Shown piece by piece: positions 17,484-26,403 of a stretch of 64,000 nt of DNA (position 1 is its first letter; every line of letters starts with the position of its first letter). The notes under the pieces were generated by a model. That model ran no database searches. It was given only the letters and a program-made list of their open reading frames with translations, and was not told the origin of the DNA. The DNA lies in the NCBI RefSeq assembly GCF_036088315.1, contig NZ_CP107996.1:868001-932000 (forward strand), read 5' to 3'. The translations under genes and the position numbers were made by a program. This DNA comes from Streptomyces sp. NBC_00344. GTDB taxonomy: Bacteria > Actinomycetota > Actinomycetes > Streptomycetales > Streptomycetaceae.

Positions 17484-17853
17484 GAGAAGCCTTCCTGCTG
17501 TGGGGGGAGGGAAGGTCTGCGGCCCGTTATGGGCGTTTCGTTTTTCGCGAACCCGTCAGGAACGGGACGAACGACACCCCGGGGCATTGGTCCGGACTTA
17601 ATTCAGGGCCCGAGTTAACCCGTGAAGAACTGTTGCGTCAAGGGCTCGTGACCACCGTCGGACTTCAAAGAGTCAACGCAGCCGGGGAGTTGCGAGTGGC
17701 GCCGAGGACCGCCCCCGGCGAGCGACCCCGCCTGCCGGGGAAAGCGTATTCACGGCGGGCCGACCCCACCGGGCCCGTCTCCCAGTGGGCGAACGAGGCC
17801 ACGGGCGCGACTGTCCCGCCCTCTTCCAACAGTTCCGGCCATGAACCCGCCCC
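17484..17853. promoter_or_regulatory. Upstream region of the GH18 gene
   Basis: A 370-bp gap containing a candidate dre-like element, ATTGGTCCGGACTTAA (17586-17601), about 103 bp before the GH18 start. Its left half matches the DasR consensus (TGGTC...GAC) and the right half does not; about 9 of 16 positions agree. The rest shows no gene. Confidence 0.3.
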
Positions 17854-18855
17854 TCAGGCGAGCCGGGTCAGTTCGGCCCGCCCGAGCCCGCCACGCAGAG
17901 GCTCCCCGCGGGCGAAGCGTTCGGCCTCCTCCACCGCGTACCGCCCGAGCCTGCGCACCTCGCTGCCCTGGGCACCCGCGACATGGGGGGTGACCAGCAC
18001 ATTGGACAGACGAAGCAAGGGGTGATCCGTGGGCAGCGGCTCCGGGTCCGTGACATCGAGAAAGGCATCGAGGCGGCCCGAAGCGCAGACGCGGGCCAGC
18101 GCCTCGGTGTCGACGAGACTGCCGCGGGCCGTGTTGATCACCGTGCCGCCGTCCGGGATGAGCGCCAGCATGTCGGCACTCAACAGATGGCGCGTCTCCG
18201 GCAGTTGTGGGGCGTGCACGCTGACCACCGAGCTGCTGCTGCAGAGCTCCCGCAGCGGCACCAGCTCAGCGCCCAGCTCAGCGGCTTCCGCCGTTCCGAC
18301 GTAGGGGTCGGTGAGCAGCACGCGGTACCCGGCATCCGACGCGACGAGCCGTTCGATCACCCGCCGGCCGATGTGCGAGGCGCCGATGACGCCGATGGTG
18401 CGGCCGTCCGCACCCTCTCGTTCGGTGAATCCGGGCCAGCCTGTCGCATACCGGGCAGCGCTCGTCAGGGCTCGTTTGGAGCCGAGGGTGATGGCGGCCA
18501 GAGTGAAGTCCGCCACCGGACCGGCGTTTGCGTCCGCCGCCGATGAGACCAGCAGCTTCCGTTGCCACACCGCTTCCGTGACGAGGTACTTGACCGAGCC
18601 CGCCGCGTGGACGACTGCCCGCAGCCGGGGCGCACCCGCCAGCACCTCCGCGGTGAGCGGGGGACAGCCCCAACCGGTGATGAGGAGTTGGGTACCGGCC
18701 AGCGCGTCCCGTGCATCGCCGCAGGTGAGCGAAGCGGTGAGCGGCAGGGGTACGAGATCGACACTTCGGGCCAGCCGGTCCCGCAGATCGGGCGGAAGCA
18801 CCGCCTCGGCGACCTCGGGCCCCATGGCCAGTGCCGCCGTCGGTCTGTCGGCCAC
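17854..18855 (-). CDS. D-isomer-specific 2-hydroxyacid dehydrogenase
   Basis: A 333-residue NAD-dependent dehydrogenase. The Rossmann motif is GVIGASHIGRRVIERL. The catalytic triad is seen as Arg in NTARGSLVDTEAL, Glu in DPEPLPTDHPL and His in VTPHVAGAQG. The GTG start at 18855 is chosen because GGAAAGG precedes it; an upstream start (18930) would place coding sequence over the operator elements. It is divergent from the second ABC importer with shared GTAACC elements, so it probably acts on a sugar acid or its breakdown product. The substrate is not known. Confidence 0.88.
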   Translation of the reverse strand: MADRPTAALAMGPEVAEAVLPPDLRDRLARSVDLVPLPLTASLTCGDARDALAGTQLLITGWGCPPLTAEVLAGAPRLRAVVHAAGSVKYLVTEAVWQRKLLVSSAADANAGPVADFTLAAITLGSKRALTSAARYATGWPGFTEREGADGRTIGVIGASHIGRRVIERLVASDAGYRVLLTDPYVGTAEAAELGAELVPLRELCSSSSVVSVHAPQLPETRHLLSADMLALIPDGGTVINTARGSLVDTEALARVCASGRLDAFLDVTDPEPLPTDHPLLRLSNVLVTPHVAGAQGSEVRRLGRYAVEEAERFARGEPLRGGLGRAELTRLA

Positions 18856-18882
18856 GCTTGCCGCCTTTCCGTAGTACGGATA

Positions 18883-18981
18883 GTAACCGTTTCCACAATA
18901 GTTACCGAGGTTACGGCCGTACTTCCCCAAGGGTCAAGGATTCCAGGGCGCCAGAGGCTTGACCGGTCCATGTAACCGTTT
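18883..18981. promoter_or_regulatory. GTAACC elements in divergent promoter
   Basis: GTAACCGTTT occurs at 18883-18892 and again at 18972-18981; the inverse GGTTAC lies at 18909-18914. They flank the start sites of the dehydrogenase and the importer and are candidate operators for the LacI regulator at 22701-23750. Confidence 0.5.
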
Positions 18982-19020
18982 TAGATTCCTCGCACTCAAT
19001 CCAACGACGGGAGGGTTGCC

Positions 19021-20016
19021 GTGCCGACGGTGACAGAGGACCGGACCGGCGGTGGGGCGGTGGCGCCACTCGCTGAGCCCACAGAGCCGTCAGAAGGCCC
19101 GCAACGACCCGTCCTTGGGTGGTGGAAGCGGTTCCACAGCAGTCGCACTCCGGTTCTCCTGATGGTCCCAGGGCTCGCTTACTTCCTCGTCTTCCACTAC
19201 GGCGCCTTTGCCGGAAATGTGGTGGCGTTCAAGGAGTACATTCCCTTCGACGGCCTCTGGACCAGTCCCTGGGTGGGCTTCGACAACTTCAGCAGGCTGT
19301 TCTCCGACGGGGCGTTCTGGCACGCCACCTGGAACACCGTGGCCATCGCCGTGCTTCAGCTGGTCTTCTTCTTTCCGGTGCCCCTGGCCATCGCCCTGCT
19401 GCTGCACAGCCTCACATCCGAGCTGACGCGCCGGTTCGTGCAGTCCGTGGTCTATCTTCCGCACTTTCTGTCCTGGGTCATCGTGGTCGCGCTGTTTCAG
19501 CAAGTCCTGGGTGCCACCGGCCTGTTGAACACGGTGCTCGGCGATGCAGGGGTGCACTCGGTCGACATCATCGGCAATCCCGACGCCTACAGACCGCTGG
19601 TCGTCGCCCAGGTCGTCTGGAAGGACTCGGGCTGGGGCACGATCATCTTCCTGGCTGCGCTGATGCAGGTGGACGAGCAGCAGTACGAGGCGGCCGCCAT
19701 CGACGGAGCGGGGCCCTGGCGGCGCTTCTGGCACATCACGCTGCCATCGATCCGGCCGGTCGTGGTGCTGCTGCTGATCATGCGGATCGGCGACATTCTC
19801 TCCGTCGGCTTCGAACAGATGCTGCTGCAACGGCAGTCGGTCGGCCCGGAGGCCGGGGAGATCCTCGACACCTTCGTCTTCTGGCAGGGCCTGGTCGGTG
19901 GCGACACCGGCTATGCCGCCGCGGCCGGCTTGTTCAAGGGTGTCGTCGGCGCACTTCTCGTCTACGCGGCCAACAAGGTCGCCCACCGGCTCGGAGAGCA
20001 GGGGATCTACTCATGA
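19021..20016 (+). CDS. ABC transporter permease, LplB type
   Basis: A 331-residue permease with an N-terminal cytoplasmic stretch of about 45 residues and six predicted helices. The EAA loop is YEAAAIDGAGPWRRFWHITL, and the LplB-type feature GFEQMLLQRQSVGPEAGEIL follows. LplB/LplC systems import oligosaccharides, often uronate-containing ones. The GTG start has GGGAGGG in front. The stop overlaps the next permease by ATGA. No ATPase gene is present, so a shared ATPase such as MsiK is expected. Confidence 0.9.
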   Translation: MPTVTEDRTGGGAVAPLAEPTEPSEGPQRPVLGWWKRFHSSRTPVLLMVPGLAYFLVFHYGAFAGNVVAFKEYIPFDGLWTSPWVGFDNFSRLFSDGAFWHATWNTVAIAVLQLVFFFPVPLAIALLLHSLTSELTRRFVQSVVYLPHFLSWVIVVALFQQVLGATGLLNTVLGDAGVHSVDIIGNPDAYRPLVVAQVVWKDSGWGTIIFLAALMQVDEQQYEAAAIDGAGPWRRFWHITLPSIRPVVVLLLIMRIGDILSVGFEQMLLQRQSVGPEAGEILDTFVFWQGLVGGDTGYAAAAGLFKGVVGALLVYAANKVAHRLGEQGIYS

Positions 20017-20903
20017 GTGCTGCCCTGCGTCCGGCCTGGATGGAGAAGCCGAGGCCACTCACCCGGGCCGGCAAAGCGCTGGCCGTCGTCGTCCTGGTCA
20101 CCCTGGTCCTCGTCCCCTTCCTCGTCATCATCTCGACCAGTCTGGCCTCCAACAAGGAGGTGGTGGACAACGGCGGCTGGGTCCTCTGGCCGACCGACCC
20201 CACCGTCCGCGCCTACCAGCAGATCCTGCAGGGCGGCATCGTCACCAGGGCACTCGGCGTGAGTATCGGCGTCACTCTGGCCGGCACCCTGTTCTCGCTC
20301 GCCTGCACCACCTTCCTGGCGTACGCGCTCAGCAGGCCCGGAGTCTTCGGCGCCAAACCCGTACTGCTGCTCGTGCTGTTCACCTTTCTCTTCCCGCCCG
20401 GCATGATTCCCGCCTTCCTGCTGGTCAAAGGGATGGGCATGCTGGACACCTACACCGCCCTGATCGCGCCGGTGCTGATCAATGTCTTCAATCTGGTGGT
20501 GCTGCGCGGCTTCTTCCAGGGGATTCCCGAAGAGCTGTACGAGGCCGCCAGGCTGGATGGCGCCGGCGACTGGCAGACCTTGTGGCGGATCGCGCTTCCG
20601 TTGTCCAGGGCCGCTCTCGCGGTGGTCGGACTCTTCTACGCGGTGAGCTACTGGAACGCCTGGTTCCATGCCTCGATCTATCTGGACTCCGGCCACTGGC
20701 CGCTCCAGCAGGTACTGCGCACCTATGTATTGGGCGGGGCCCAGATCGCCGACACCGGAATGAGCGAGGCCGGCATGGTCTCGGCACCTCAGACCACACA
20801 GATGGCGGTACTGGTGATCGCGACCGTCCCGATCCTGATCGTCTACCCGTTCCTGCAGAAGTACTTCACCAAGGGCGTGCTGACCGGCGCCATCAAGAGC
20901 TGA
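20013..20903 (+). CDS. ABC transporter permease, LplC type
   Basis: A 296-residue second permease with six predicted helices. The EAA loop is LYEAARLDGAGDWQTLWRIA, and the LplC-type C-terminus YPFLQKYFTKGVLTGAIKS is nearly invariant in this family. The ATG at 20013 overlaps the preceding stop. It is followed 57 bp later by the binding-protein gene. The AIKS ending and the large binding protein support an oligosaccharide importer rather than a monosaccharide one. Confidence 0.92.
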   Translation: MSAALRPAWMEKPRPLTRAGKALAVVVLVTLVLVPFLVIISTSLASNKEVVDNGGWVLWPTDPTVRAYQQILQGGIVTRALGVSIGVTLAGTLFSLACTTFLAYALSRPGVFGAKPVLLLVLFTFLFPPGMIPAFLLVKGMGMLDTYTALIAPVLINVFNLVVLRGFFQGIPEELYEAARLDGAGDWQTLWRIALPLSRAALAVVGLFYAVSYWNAWFHASIYLDSGHWPLQQVLRTYVLGGAQIADTGMSEAGMVSAPQTTQMAVLVIATVPILIVYPFLQKYFTKGVLTGAIKS

Positions 20904-20960
20904 CACACGCTCCCCGTTCGATCACCTGCCCGCAGAGCCGACTCGAAGGGTTACCTCGTC

Positions 20961-22607
20961 ATGTCCTCTCCCATCTCGCGCCGCACCATGCTGCGTTCCA
21001 TCGCCGCCGGCGGAGCGGCCCTCGCGGCACCGTCGATGCTCACCGCGTGCTCCACCGACTCGAGCGGTGGCGGATCGGTCAGCAACAAGGGCGTCAAGCT
21101 GGCGCCCTGGCCGGACTACGTACCCGCGGCCGTGTCCCGGCCCGACCTGCCCGCGACGGCGGCCGGAGTGCAGGCCGGCTACACCACCTATCCGGACAAG
21201 CTCGTCAAGGCCACGACGGCGAAGCCCGGCAGCGGCGAGAAGATCAGGGTCCTGACGATCACCTACGGAACTCCGCCCAAACCCGCGTCGCAGAACAGGT
21301 ACTGGGCCGCGATGAACGAAGCCCTGGGCGTGGATGTCGAGTTCACCGTCGTTCCCGATGCGGACTTCGACGCGAAGATGGCGACCGTGGTGGCCGGGGA
21401 CGAACTCCCCGACATCATCAATATCGGCGGCGGCCATTCGGTGCCCCGCCAGGCCCAGTTCGTCCAGTCGCGCTGCGCCGATCTGTCGGATCTGCTCTCC
21501 GGCGACGCGGTCAGGGAGTACCCCAACCTCGCCAACATCCCCACCTACGCCTGGCAGGGCGTCGGCCGGATCTCGGGCAGGATCTACGGCGTACCGATCG
21601 AACGGCCCAAGCCGGCAGAGACGATCTTCTTCAACCAGGAGGCGTTCGAGGCGGCGGGCTACACACCAGGGATGCCGGCAGCGGAATTCGCTCATGTGGC
21701 CAAGCACGCCAACAGGCCCGGAAAGTACGCGCTGGGGTCCTCGTCCGGCACCCTCTTCGGGCACAAGACCCATGCCCTGTGGCACGGTGCGCCCAACGAC
21801 TGGGAGATCAAGAACGGCAGAGCCACCGACATGTGGGGCACCGACCAGTTCAAGGACATGCTCGAGTATCTGGTCGCGACGAACCGGGACGGCGACTTCT
21901 ACCCCGACTCCACGTCCACCTCCACCGTCGACATCAAGACGCTCTTCTACAACGGCACCGTGCTCTCCATGGCGGACGGCTTCGCTTCGCTGCTCCCCGC
22001 CCAGCAGGGCATCAAGGATGCGTACACCCTCGATGTGCTGCCCCCGTACTCCGTGCCCGGCCGGCCGGCCAACTACCAGCAGAGCACGGGTTACTTCGGC
22101 GGTACCTTCCTGAAGAAGGCGCCGAAGGGCCGCATCAAGCTGCTTCTGCGGGTGCTCGACTGGCTGGCTTCGCCGTTCGGTTCCGAGGAGTACCAGCTGA
22201 TGCACTACGGCGTCGAGGGAACCCACTTCGAGCGCGACAAGGCGAACAACCCGATCGCGACCTCGCTGGGGCTCGTGGAGAACAAGGTGAACGTGCCGTT
22301 CGCCTACCTCTGCGACGCGCCCACCGTGCTCTTCCTGCCGGGCGCGCCCGATCTCACCTCCCGGGTGCACGCCTGGCAGCAGAAGGTGATGCCGATGATG
22401 AAGCCCAACGACCGGGCGGGACTGCAGTCGGACACCCTCACCAGGAAGGGCGTGGTGCTGGACCAGATGCTCAAGGACGGCACATCGGCTGTGATCACCG
22501 GCCGCAGGAAGCTCTCCGAATGGGACGCCATCTACAGGAAGTGGCGCGATGCGGGCGGCGCTCAGGCAGCCGACGAGCTCGCGAAGGAGTACGCGGCGGT
22601 CCACTGA
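20961..22607 (+). CDS. Large solute-binding lipoprotein of the LplBC importer
   Basis: A 548-residue lipoprotein. The N-terminus has a twin arginine (SRRTMLRS), a hydrophobic stretch and the lipobox LTAC, with Cys30 as lipid anchor. Family features include KIRVLTITYGTPPKP, ELPDIINIGGG, IYGVPIERPKPAETIFFNQE and SEEYQLMHYGVEGTHFE, close to LipO-type binding proteins of LplBC systems. It works with the two permeases and faces the wall side. The preceding 57 bp hold an SD-like GAAGGGTT. Confidence 0.9.
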   Translation: MSSPISRRTMLRSIAAGGAALAAPSMLTACSTDSSGGGSVSNKGVKLAPWPDYVPAAVSRPDLPATAAGVQAGYTTYPDKLVKATTAKPGSGEKIRVLTITYGTPPKPASQNRYWAAMNEALGVDVEFTVVPDADFDAKMATVVAGDELPDIINIGGGHSVPRQAQFVQSRCADLSDLLSGDAVREYPNLANIPTYAWQGVGRISGRIYGVPIERPKPAETIFFNQEAFEAAGYTPGMPAAEFAHVAKHANRPGKYALGSSSGTLFGHKTHALWHGAPNDWEIKNGRATDMWGTDQFKDMLEYLVATNRDGDFYPDSTSTSTVDIKTLFYNGTVLSMADGFASLLPAQQGIKDAYTLDVLPPYSVPGRPANYQQSTGYFGGTFLKKAPKGRIKLLLRVLDWLASPFGSEEYQLMHYGVEGTHFERDKANNPIATSLGLVENKVNVPFAYLCDAPTVLFLPGAPDLTSRVHAWQQKVMPMMKPNDRAGLQSDTLTRKGVVLDQMLKDGTSAVITGRRKLSEWDAIYRKWRDAGGAQAADELAKEYAAVH

Positions 22608-22700
22608 TCAGCGGGTAGGGCAGTATGGTCCCCGGGCGGCAGCCGACAGCGCCGCCGCCCGGCCGACGCCCGGACACATGGAACGACAAGGGGAGTGCCG

Positions 22701-23750
22701 GTGGGGGAGCGGGTCACCATCCGCGATGTGGCGGCGCGTGCCGGGGTCTCGGTCGCGACCGTCTCCCGGGTCCTCGCGGGGAACTACGCGACGTCCGCCG
22801 GAGCGCGGACCAAGGTATTGCGGGCCGTCAAGGACCTCGACTACGTCATCAACCCGCATGCGCGCGCGCTCGCCGGTGCCGGCCGCAAGACCGTCGCGGT
22901 ACTGATCTCCCAGGTCACCAGCCCCTTCTACGCAAAGGTCGCGCAGGGCGTGGAGGAGGAGAGCGCCAAGCGCGACCGGCTCTGCCTGGTCTGCACGACC
23001 GGCGGCGATCCGGCCCGGGAGCTGGCCGTCGTGCAGATGATGCGCGAACAGGCCGCGGAAGCCGTGGTGCTGGTCGGGGGTGTGGCCGAGGACGACGAGT
23101 ACCGGGCCCGGATGTCGCGGTACGCGCAGTCCCTGGCAGCGGCGGGATCACGGCTGGTGCTGTGCGGCCGGCCCGCGCCATCACCCGATGTTCCGGCGAT
23201 CGTCGTCGAGTACGACAACGAGGCGGGTGCGCACGCCATCACCAGCTATCTGCTCGGCGCGGGGCACCGGGACATCGTGCTGCTGGGATTCGAACCGGGC
23301 CACACCACGGGCGAGGCGCGGGTCAGCGGCTATCGGCGGGCACTCGCCGAACACGGTCTGCCCCCCGGGGCGGCCCGGGTGTACGGGACACACTTCGGCC
23401 GGGGAGCCGGATACGACATCGTCGGGGCACTGCTCGACGAGAGCGGCGGACGGCCGGACTTCACCGCGATCGTCGCGGGTGACGACGAGAGCGCGGCGGC
23501 CGCAGTGCGTGCCCTGCAGGAGCACGGGCTCAGGGTCCCCGATGACATCTCGGTGGTGGGTTACAACGACGATCAGGTCGCCAGGGATGTGACCCCCCGG
23601 CTCACCACGGTCCACATCCCGGCCGAGGAACTGGGGCGCACCGCGGTCCGGCTGGCCCTGGACGGTGCCCAGCTCACCGGCCCCGAGCGGCATCTGCTCG
23701 GCACCCATATCGTGATCCGGGAGAGTGTCCGGCCACTCCCCCGCGCCTGA
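22701..23750 (+). CDS. LacI-family regulator of the LplBC importer locus
   Basis: A 349-residue repressor. The helix-turn-helix is TIRDVAARAGVSVATVSRVL near the N-terminus, followed by the hinge (INPHARALAGAGRKTVAVLI) and the sugar-binding effector domain (TAIVAGDDESAAAAVRAL, VVGYNDDQVARDVTP). The GTG at 22701 is chosen because AAGGGGAG precedes it; the in-frame GTG at 22695 lies inside that SD. It is the last gene of the importer cluster, probably autoregulated with it through the GTAACC elements. A hairpin terminator follows directly. Confidence 0.88.
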   Translation: MGERVTIRDVAARAGVSVATVSRVLAGNYATSAGARTKVLRAVKDLDYVINPHARALAGAGRKTVAVLISQVTSPFYAKVAQGVEEESAKRDRLCLVCTTGGDPARELAVVQMMREQAAEAVVLVGGVAEDDEYRARMSRYAQSLAAAGSRLVLCGRPAPSPDVPAIVVEYDNEAGAHAITSYLLGAGHRDIVLLGFEPGHTTGEARVSGYRRALAEHGLPPGAARVYGTHFGRGAGYDIVGALLDESGGRPDFTAIVAGDDESAAAAVRALQEHGLRVPDDISVVGYNDDQVARDVTPRLTTVHIPAEELGRTAVRLALDGAQLTGPERHLLGTHIVIRESVRPLPRA

Positions 23751-23784
23751 GCGGGATCCCGCCCGTCCCTGCCGGGATCCCGCT
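23750..23784 (+). terminator. Hairpin after the LacI gene
   Basis: A perfect 11-bp stem, AGCGGGATCCC with GGGATCCCGCT, and a 13-nt loop. It begins at the last base of the LacI stop codon and separates it from the convergent conservon P450. Confidence 0.7.
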
Positions 23785-23821
23785 TCCGATGCCGTCGCCC
23801 ACGGCGGACGGCATGGTCAGG

Positions 23822-25366
23822 TCAGTAGCCCCGCCACCAGCTGGTCAGTGACCGCCACAGCCGGGCCGGCGCCGATCCCCTGCGCTGAGCGGGAATCACG
23901 GCCGGGGCCTGGGCGGGCGGAGGCGGCGCCTGCGGAGCCGGGGCCGCCACCGGACGGGGGGCGGCAGCCGTCCCTGCCGCCGCGGGAGTGGTGACCTCCC
24001 ACTCGGTACGCGGCGCCGGCAGCGCCGCGGGAGAGGGTGCCACCATGACGTCCTGCGGAGGGCGCTGGGCGAAGCGCACCGGCAGCTCCGTCAGATGACG
24101 TGACATCAGTGAGCTGGTCCAGCGCAGCTCGTGCTCCTCCACGGCAAGCTCGACATCGGGAAGCCGCATCAGCAGGGCGTCGACCCCGACATCGGCAATG
24201 GCGCGCCCGATGTCCTGCCCGGGGCACTCGTGTGCCCCGCCGCTGAAGGCCAGATGGGCGCGGTTGCCCTGCATGGAGGCCTGGGGGTCGGGGCGCACCA
24301 CGGGGTCGATATTGGCGGGTGCGATCCCCACGATCAGAGCGTCGCCCGACTTGATCTGCTGGCCGCCGAGCTCGGTGTCACCGACCGCCCAGCGGCCGAA
24401 GATGGTGGTGAACGGCGGCTCGTCCCAGAGGGTCTGCTCCACCGCTTCGGGAACCGTCATATGGCCACCGCTGAGCTGGGCCCTGAACCGCGGGTCGGTG
24501 AGGACCATACGGAGCACATTGGCGATCAGATTCGCGGTGGTCTCGTATGCGGCGATGAGCACGAGCCGCAGATGCTGGCTCACCTCGTCGTCGCTGAGCC
24601 CCGCCGGGTGCTCGATCAGGCGGGAGGCGAAGTCGTCGCGGGGCGCTCCGCGGCGCTCGGTCACCAGCCGGGTGATCGAGGACATCACGAAGGCGTTGCT
24701 GGCGATCGCGGTCTCGGTGCCCTTGATCATGTCGCGGGCCGCCTGCACCAGCGCCTCGCTGTACGCCTCCGGCATTCCGATGAGCTGGCACATCACCATC
24801 ATCGGCAGATGCTCGGCGAAGCTGCTGACCAGGTCGGCCCGGCCCTCCTGGCAGAAGTCGTTCACCAGCCGGTTGCTGAAGCGGTTGATGAAGCGACGGG
24901 TACTGCGGGTGTCGATGCGCGCGATGGCATCGGTGACCGCGCCGCGCAGCCGCTCGTGGTCGGCGCCGTCGGCGAAGGAACAGATGGGCTGCCACGTGAA
25001 GACCGGAGCCAGCGGGTGGTCGGCGGGCGCGGTGCCGTCCTGCAGGGCGCGCCAGCGGCGTGAATCACGGGAGAAGAGGGAGGGGGTGCGGGTCATGTAG
25101 AGGTTCTCGCCGTGGCCGAGCACCAGCCAGGCCGGGACATCGCCGTGCAGCAGCACGGGCGCCACCGGGCCGTGTTCGGCGCGCAGCTTCTCGTAGAGAC
25201 CCATCGGGTCGTTCTCGGCCTCGGCACCGAACAGCCGGCGCAGCCCGCCGGCGCCGATACCGCCGGTCTCGTGGCCTGCGGTGCCGGCGAGCCCATGGGC
25301 CGGGCACTGCGGCGGCGGAACGGCCTCGCCGCCGGTGTCGAGCGGGTGGTCGAAGGGGGATGTCAC
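23822..25366 (-). CDS. cvnE: Conservon cytochrome P450 (CvnE, CYP157 family)
   Basis: A 514-residue P450, last gene of a conservon. Heme ligand Cys381 is in FSGGAHECPGQD and the I-helix motif is AAYETT. The usual ExxR pair of the K helix is replaced: Glu310-Gln-Thr-Leu-Trp314, i.e. EQTLW, with tryptophan where the arginine should be. Published work on CYP157 describes the equivalent EQSLW. A Pro/Ala-rich tail of about 95 residues follows the P450 domain and ends RLWRSLTSWWRGY, which might touch the membrane. The GTG at 25366 has GGAG 5 nt upstream. Redox partner and substrate are unknown. Confidence 0.9.
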   Translation of the reverse strand: MTSPFDHPLDTGGEAVPPPQCPAHGLAGTAGHETGGIGAGGLRRLFGAEAENDPMGLYEKLRAEHGPVAPVLLHGDVPAWLVLGHGENLYMTRTPSLFSRDSRRWRALQDGTAPADHPLAPVFTWQPICSFADGADHERLRGAVTDAIARIDTRSTRRFINRFSNRLVNDFCQEGRADLVSSFAEHLPMMVMCQLIGMPEAYSEALVQAARDMIKGTETAIASNAFVMSSITRLVTERRGAPRDDFASRLIEHPAGLSDDEVSQHLRLVLIAAYETTANLIANVLRMVLTDPRFRAQLSGGHMTVPEAVEQTLWDEPPFTTIFGRWAVGDTELGGQQIKSGDALIVGIAPANIDPVVRPDPQASMQGNRAHLAFSGGAHECPGQDIGRAIADVGVDALLMRLPDVELAVEEHELRWTSSLMSRHLTELPVRFAQRPPQDVMVAPSPAALPAPRTEWEVTTPAAAGTAAAPRPVAAPAPQAPPPPAQAPAVIPAQRRGSAPARLWRSLTSWWRGY

Positions 25367-25433
25367 GGTCACTCCAATTACGTACGGACGGGGACGGCCC
25401 GGGTGTCCGGCGCCCTGTGGGCCGGACACCCGC

Positions 25434-26048
25434 TCAGGCTCGTCGCATGGCGAGGGAGTGCAGATAGCGCATGAGGGTCATCAAGGTGTCCCTGCTGGAC
25501 GCGCGCTGCCGGGCGTCGCAGTTCACGATGGGGACGTCCTCGGGCAGGTCAAGTGCGGTCCGCAGCGCCTCGAGCCGGTGGTGGGGTGCGTCGGGGAAGG
25601 TGTTGACTGCGACGACGAAGGGCACGCCCCGCTCCTCCAGGCGGCCGATCACATCGAAGCTGACCTCGAGCCTGCGGGTGTCGACCAGTACGACGGCTCC
25701 CAGCGCTCCCTCGAACAGGCCGTTCCACAGGAACCAGAAGCGTTCCTGGCCGGGTGTGCCGAAGAGGTAGAGCACCAGTTGCTCGCTGATGCTGATGCGC
25801 CCGAAGTCCATCGCCACGGTGGTGGCGGTCTTGCTCTCCACACCGGAGTTGTCGTCGACCCCGACCCCGGCCTGGGTCATGGTCTCCTCGGTGGTCAGCG
25901 GGCGGATCTCGCTCACCGAACGCACCATCGTCGTCTTGCCGACCCCGAAACCGCCCACAATCACGATCTTGACTGCGGCTGTGGCGGTGTCGGGCAGAAC
26001 GTCTTCGCTCCGGGGGCCGGCGATCGTGTCAGAGCTTCTGGAGTCCAT
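25434..26048 (-). CDS. cvnD: Conservon small GTPase-like protein (CvnD)
   Basis: A 204-residue ATP/GTP-binding protein. The P loop is GGFGVGKTTMV (about residues 32-42), switch-like segment TVAMDFGRI, and DxxG-like LFGTPGQERFWFLW. The guanine-specificity loop appears as AVNTFPD (in place of NKxD). These features fit the CvnD group of Ras-like bacterial GTPases. Its start overlaps the cvnC stop by 20 bp. In conservons CvnA-D are thought to form a membrane-associated complex resembling eukaryotic G-protein signalling. Confidence 0.93.
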   Translation of the reverse strand: MDSRSSDTIAGPRSEDVLPDTATAAVKIVIVGGFGVGKTTMVRSVSEIRPLTTEETMTQAGVGVDDNSGVESKTATTVAMDFGRISISEQLVLYLFGTPGQERFWFLWNGLFEGALGAVVLVDTRRLEVSFDVIGRLEERGVPFVVAVNTFPDAPHHRLEALRTALDLPEDVPIVNCDARQRASSRDTLMTLMRYLHSLAMRRA

Positions 26049-26403
26049 GCATCACCGCTTCGAGAAGGGCCCGGTCGGGAAGCGCGGCGCGGACGATGGG
26101 CGCGCGCGACTCGACCAGTTCGGCCGCGAGGAGATCGGTCAGCAGCGCGGTCACCACGCTGAAGGGCAGTCGCAGATAGGCGGAGATCTCGGCCACGGAC
26201 AACGGCGACTTGCACAGCCGTACGATCGCGGCCTGTTCCGGCTGCACTGTCGGGGAGGGGTCGGCCCGGGCCACCACGATGGTGACCAGGTCGAGCGACG
26301 CGCGCTCGGCCCCGTCCGGGCCACCGGTGATGACGTAGAGCCGTTCCGGGTCCCCCGAGTCGGGATCGCTCTTGCGGCGTTCTCGTCGGGGCGGGGACGT
26401 CAT
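26029..26403 (-). CDS. cvnC: Conservon DUF742 protein (CvnC)
   Basis: A 124-residue DUF742 protein. The N-terminus is basic (PPRRERRK); the core has RLYVITGG and a winged-helix-like section (LSVAEISAYLRLPFSVVTALLTDLLAAELV) that ends in GLQKL. It starts 4 bp inside the cvnB end (ATGA) and overlaps cvnD, showing one transcript with coupled translation. DUF742 members bind CvnB/CvnD partners in the conservon complex according to work on S. coelicolor; the role here is inferred from synteny. Confidence 0.93.
   Translation of the reverse strand: MTSPPRRERRKSDPDSGDPERLYVITGGPDGAERASLDLVTIVVARADPSPTVQPEQAAIVRLCKSPLSVAEISAYLRLPFSVVTALLTDLLAAELVESRAPIVRAALPDRALLEAVMHGLQKL

Noticed and set aside
17633..18025. 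Plus-strand frame upstream of the GH18 gene as a gene
   Set aside because: No SD and no family features, and most of it overlaps the end of the 2-hydroxyacid dehydrogenase gene on the other strand.
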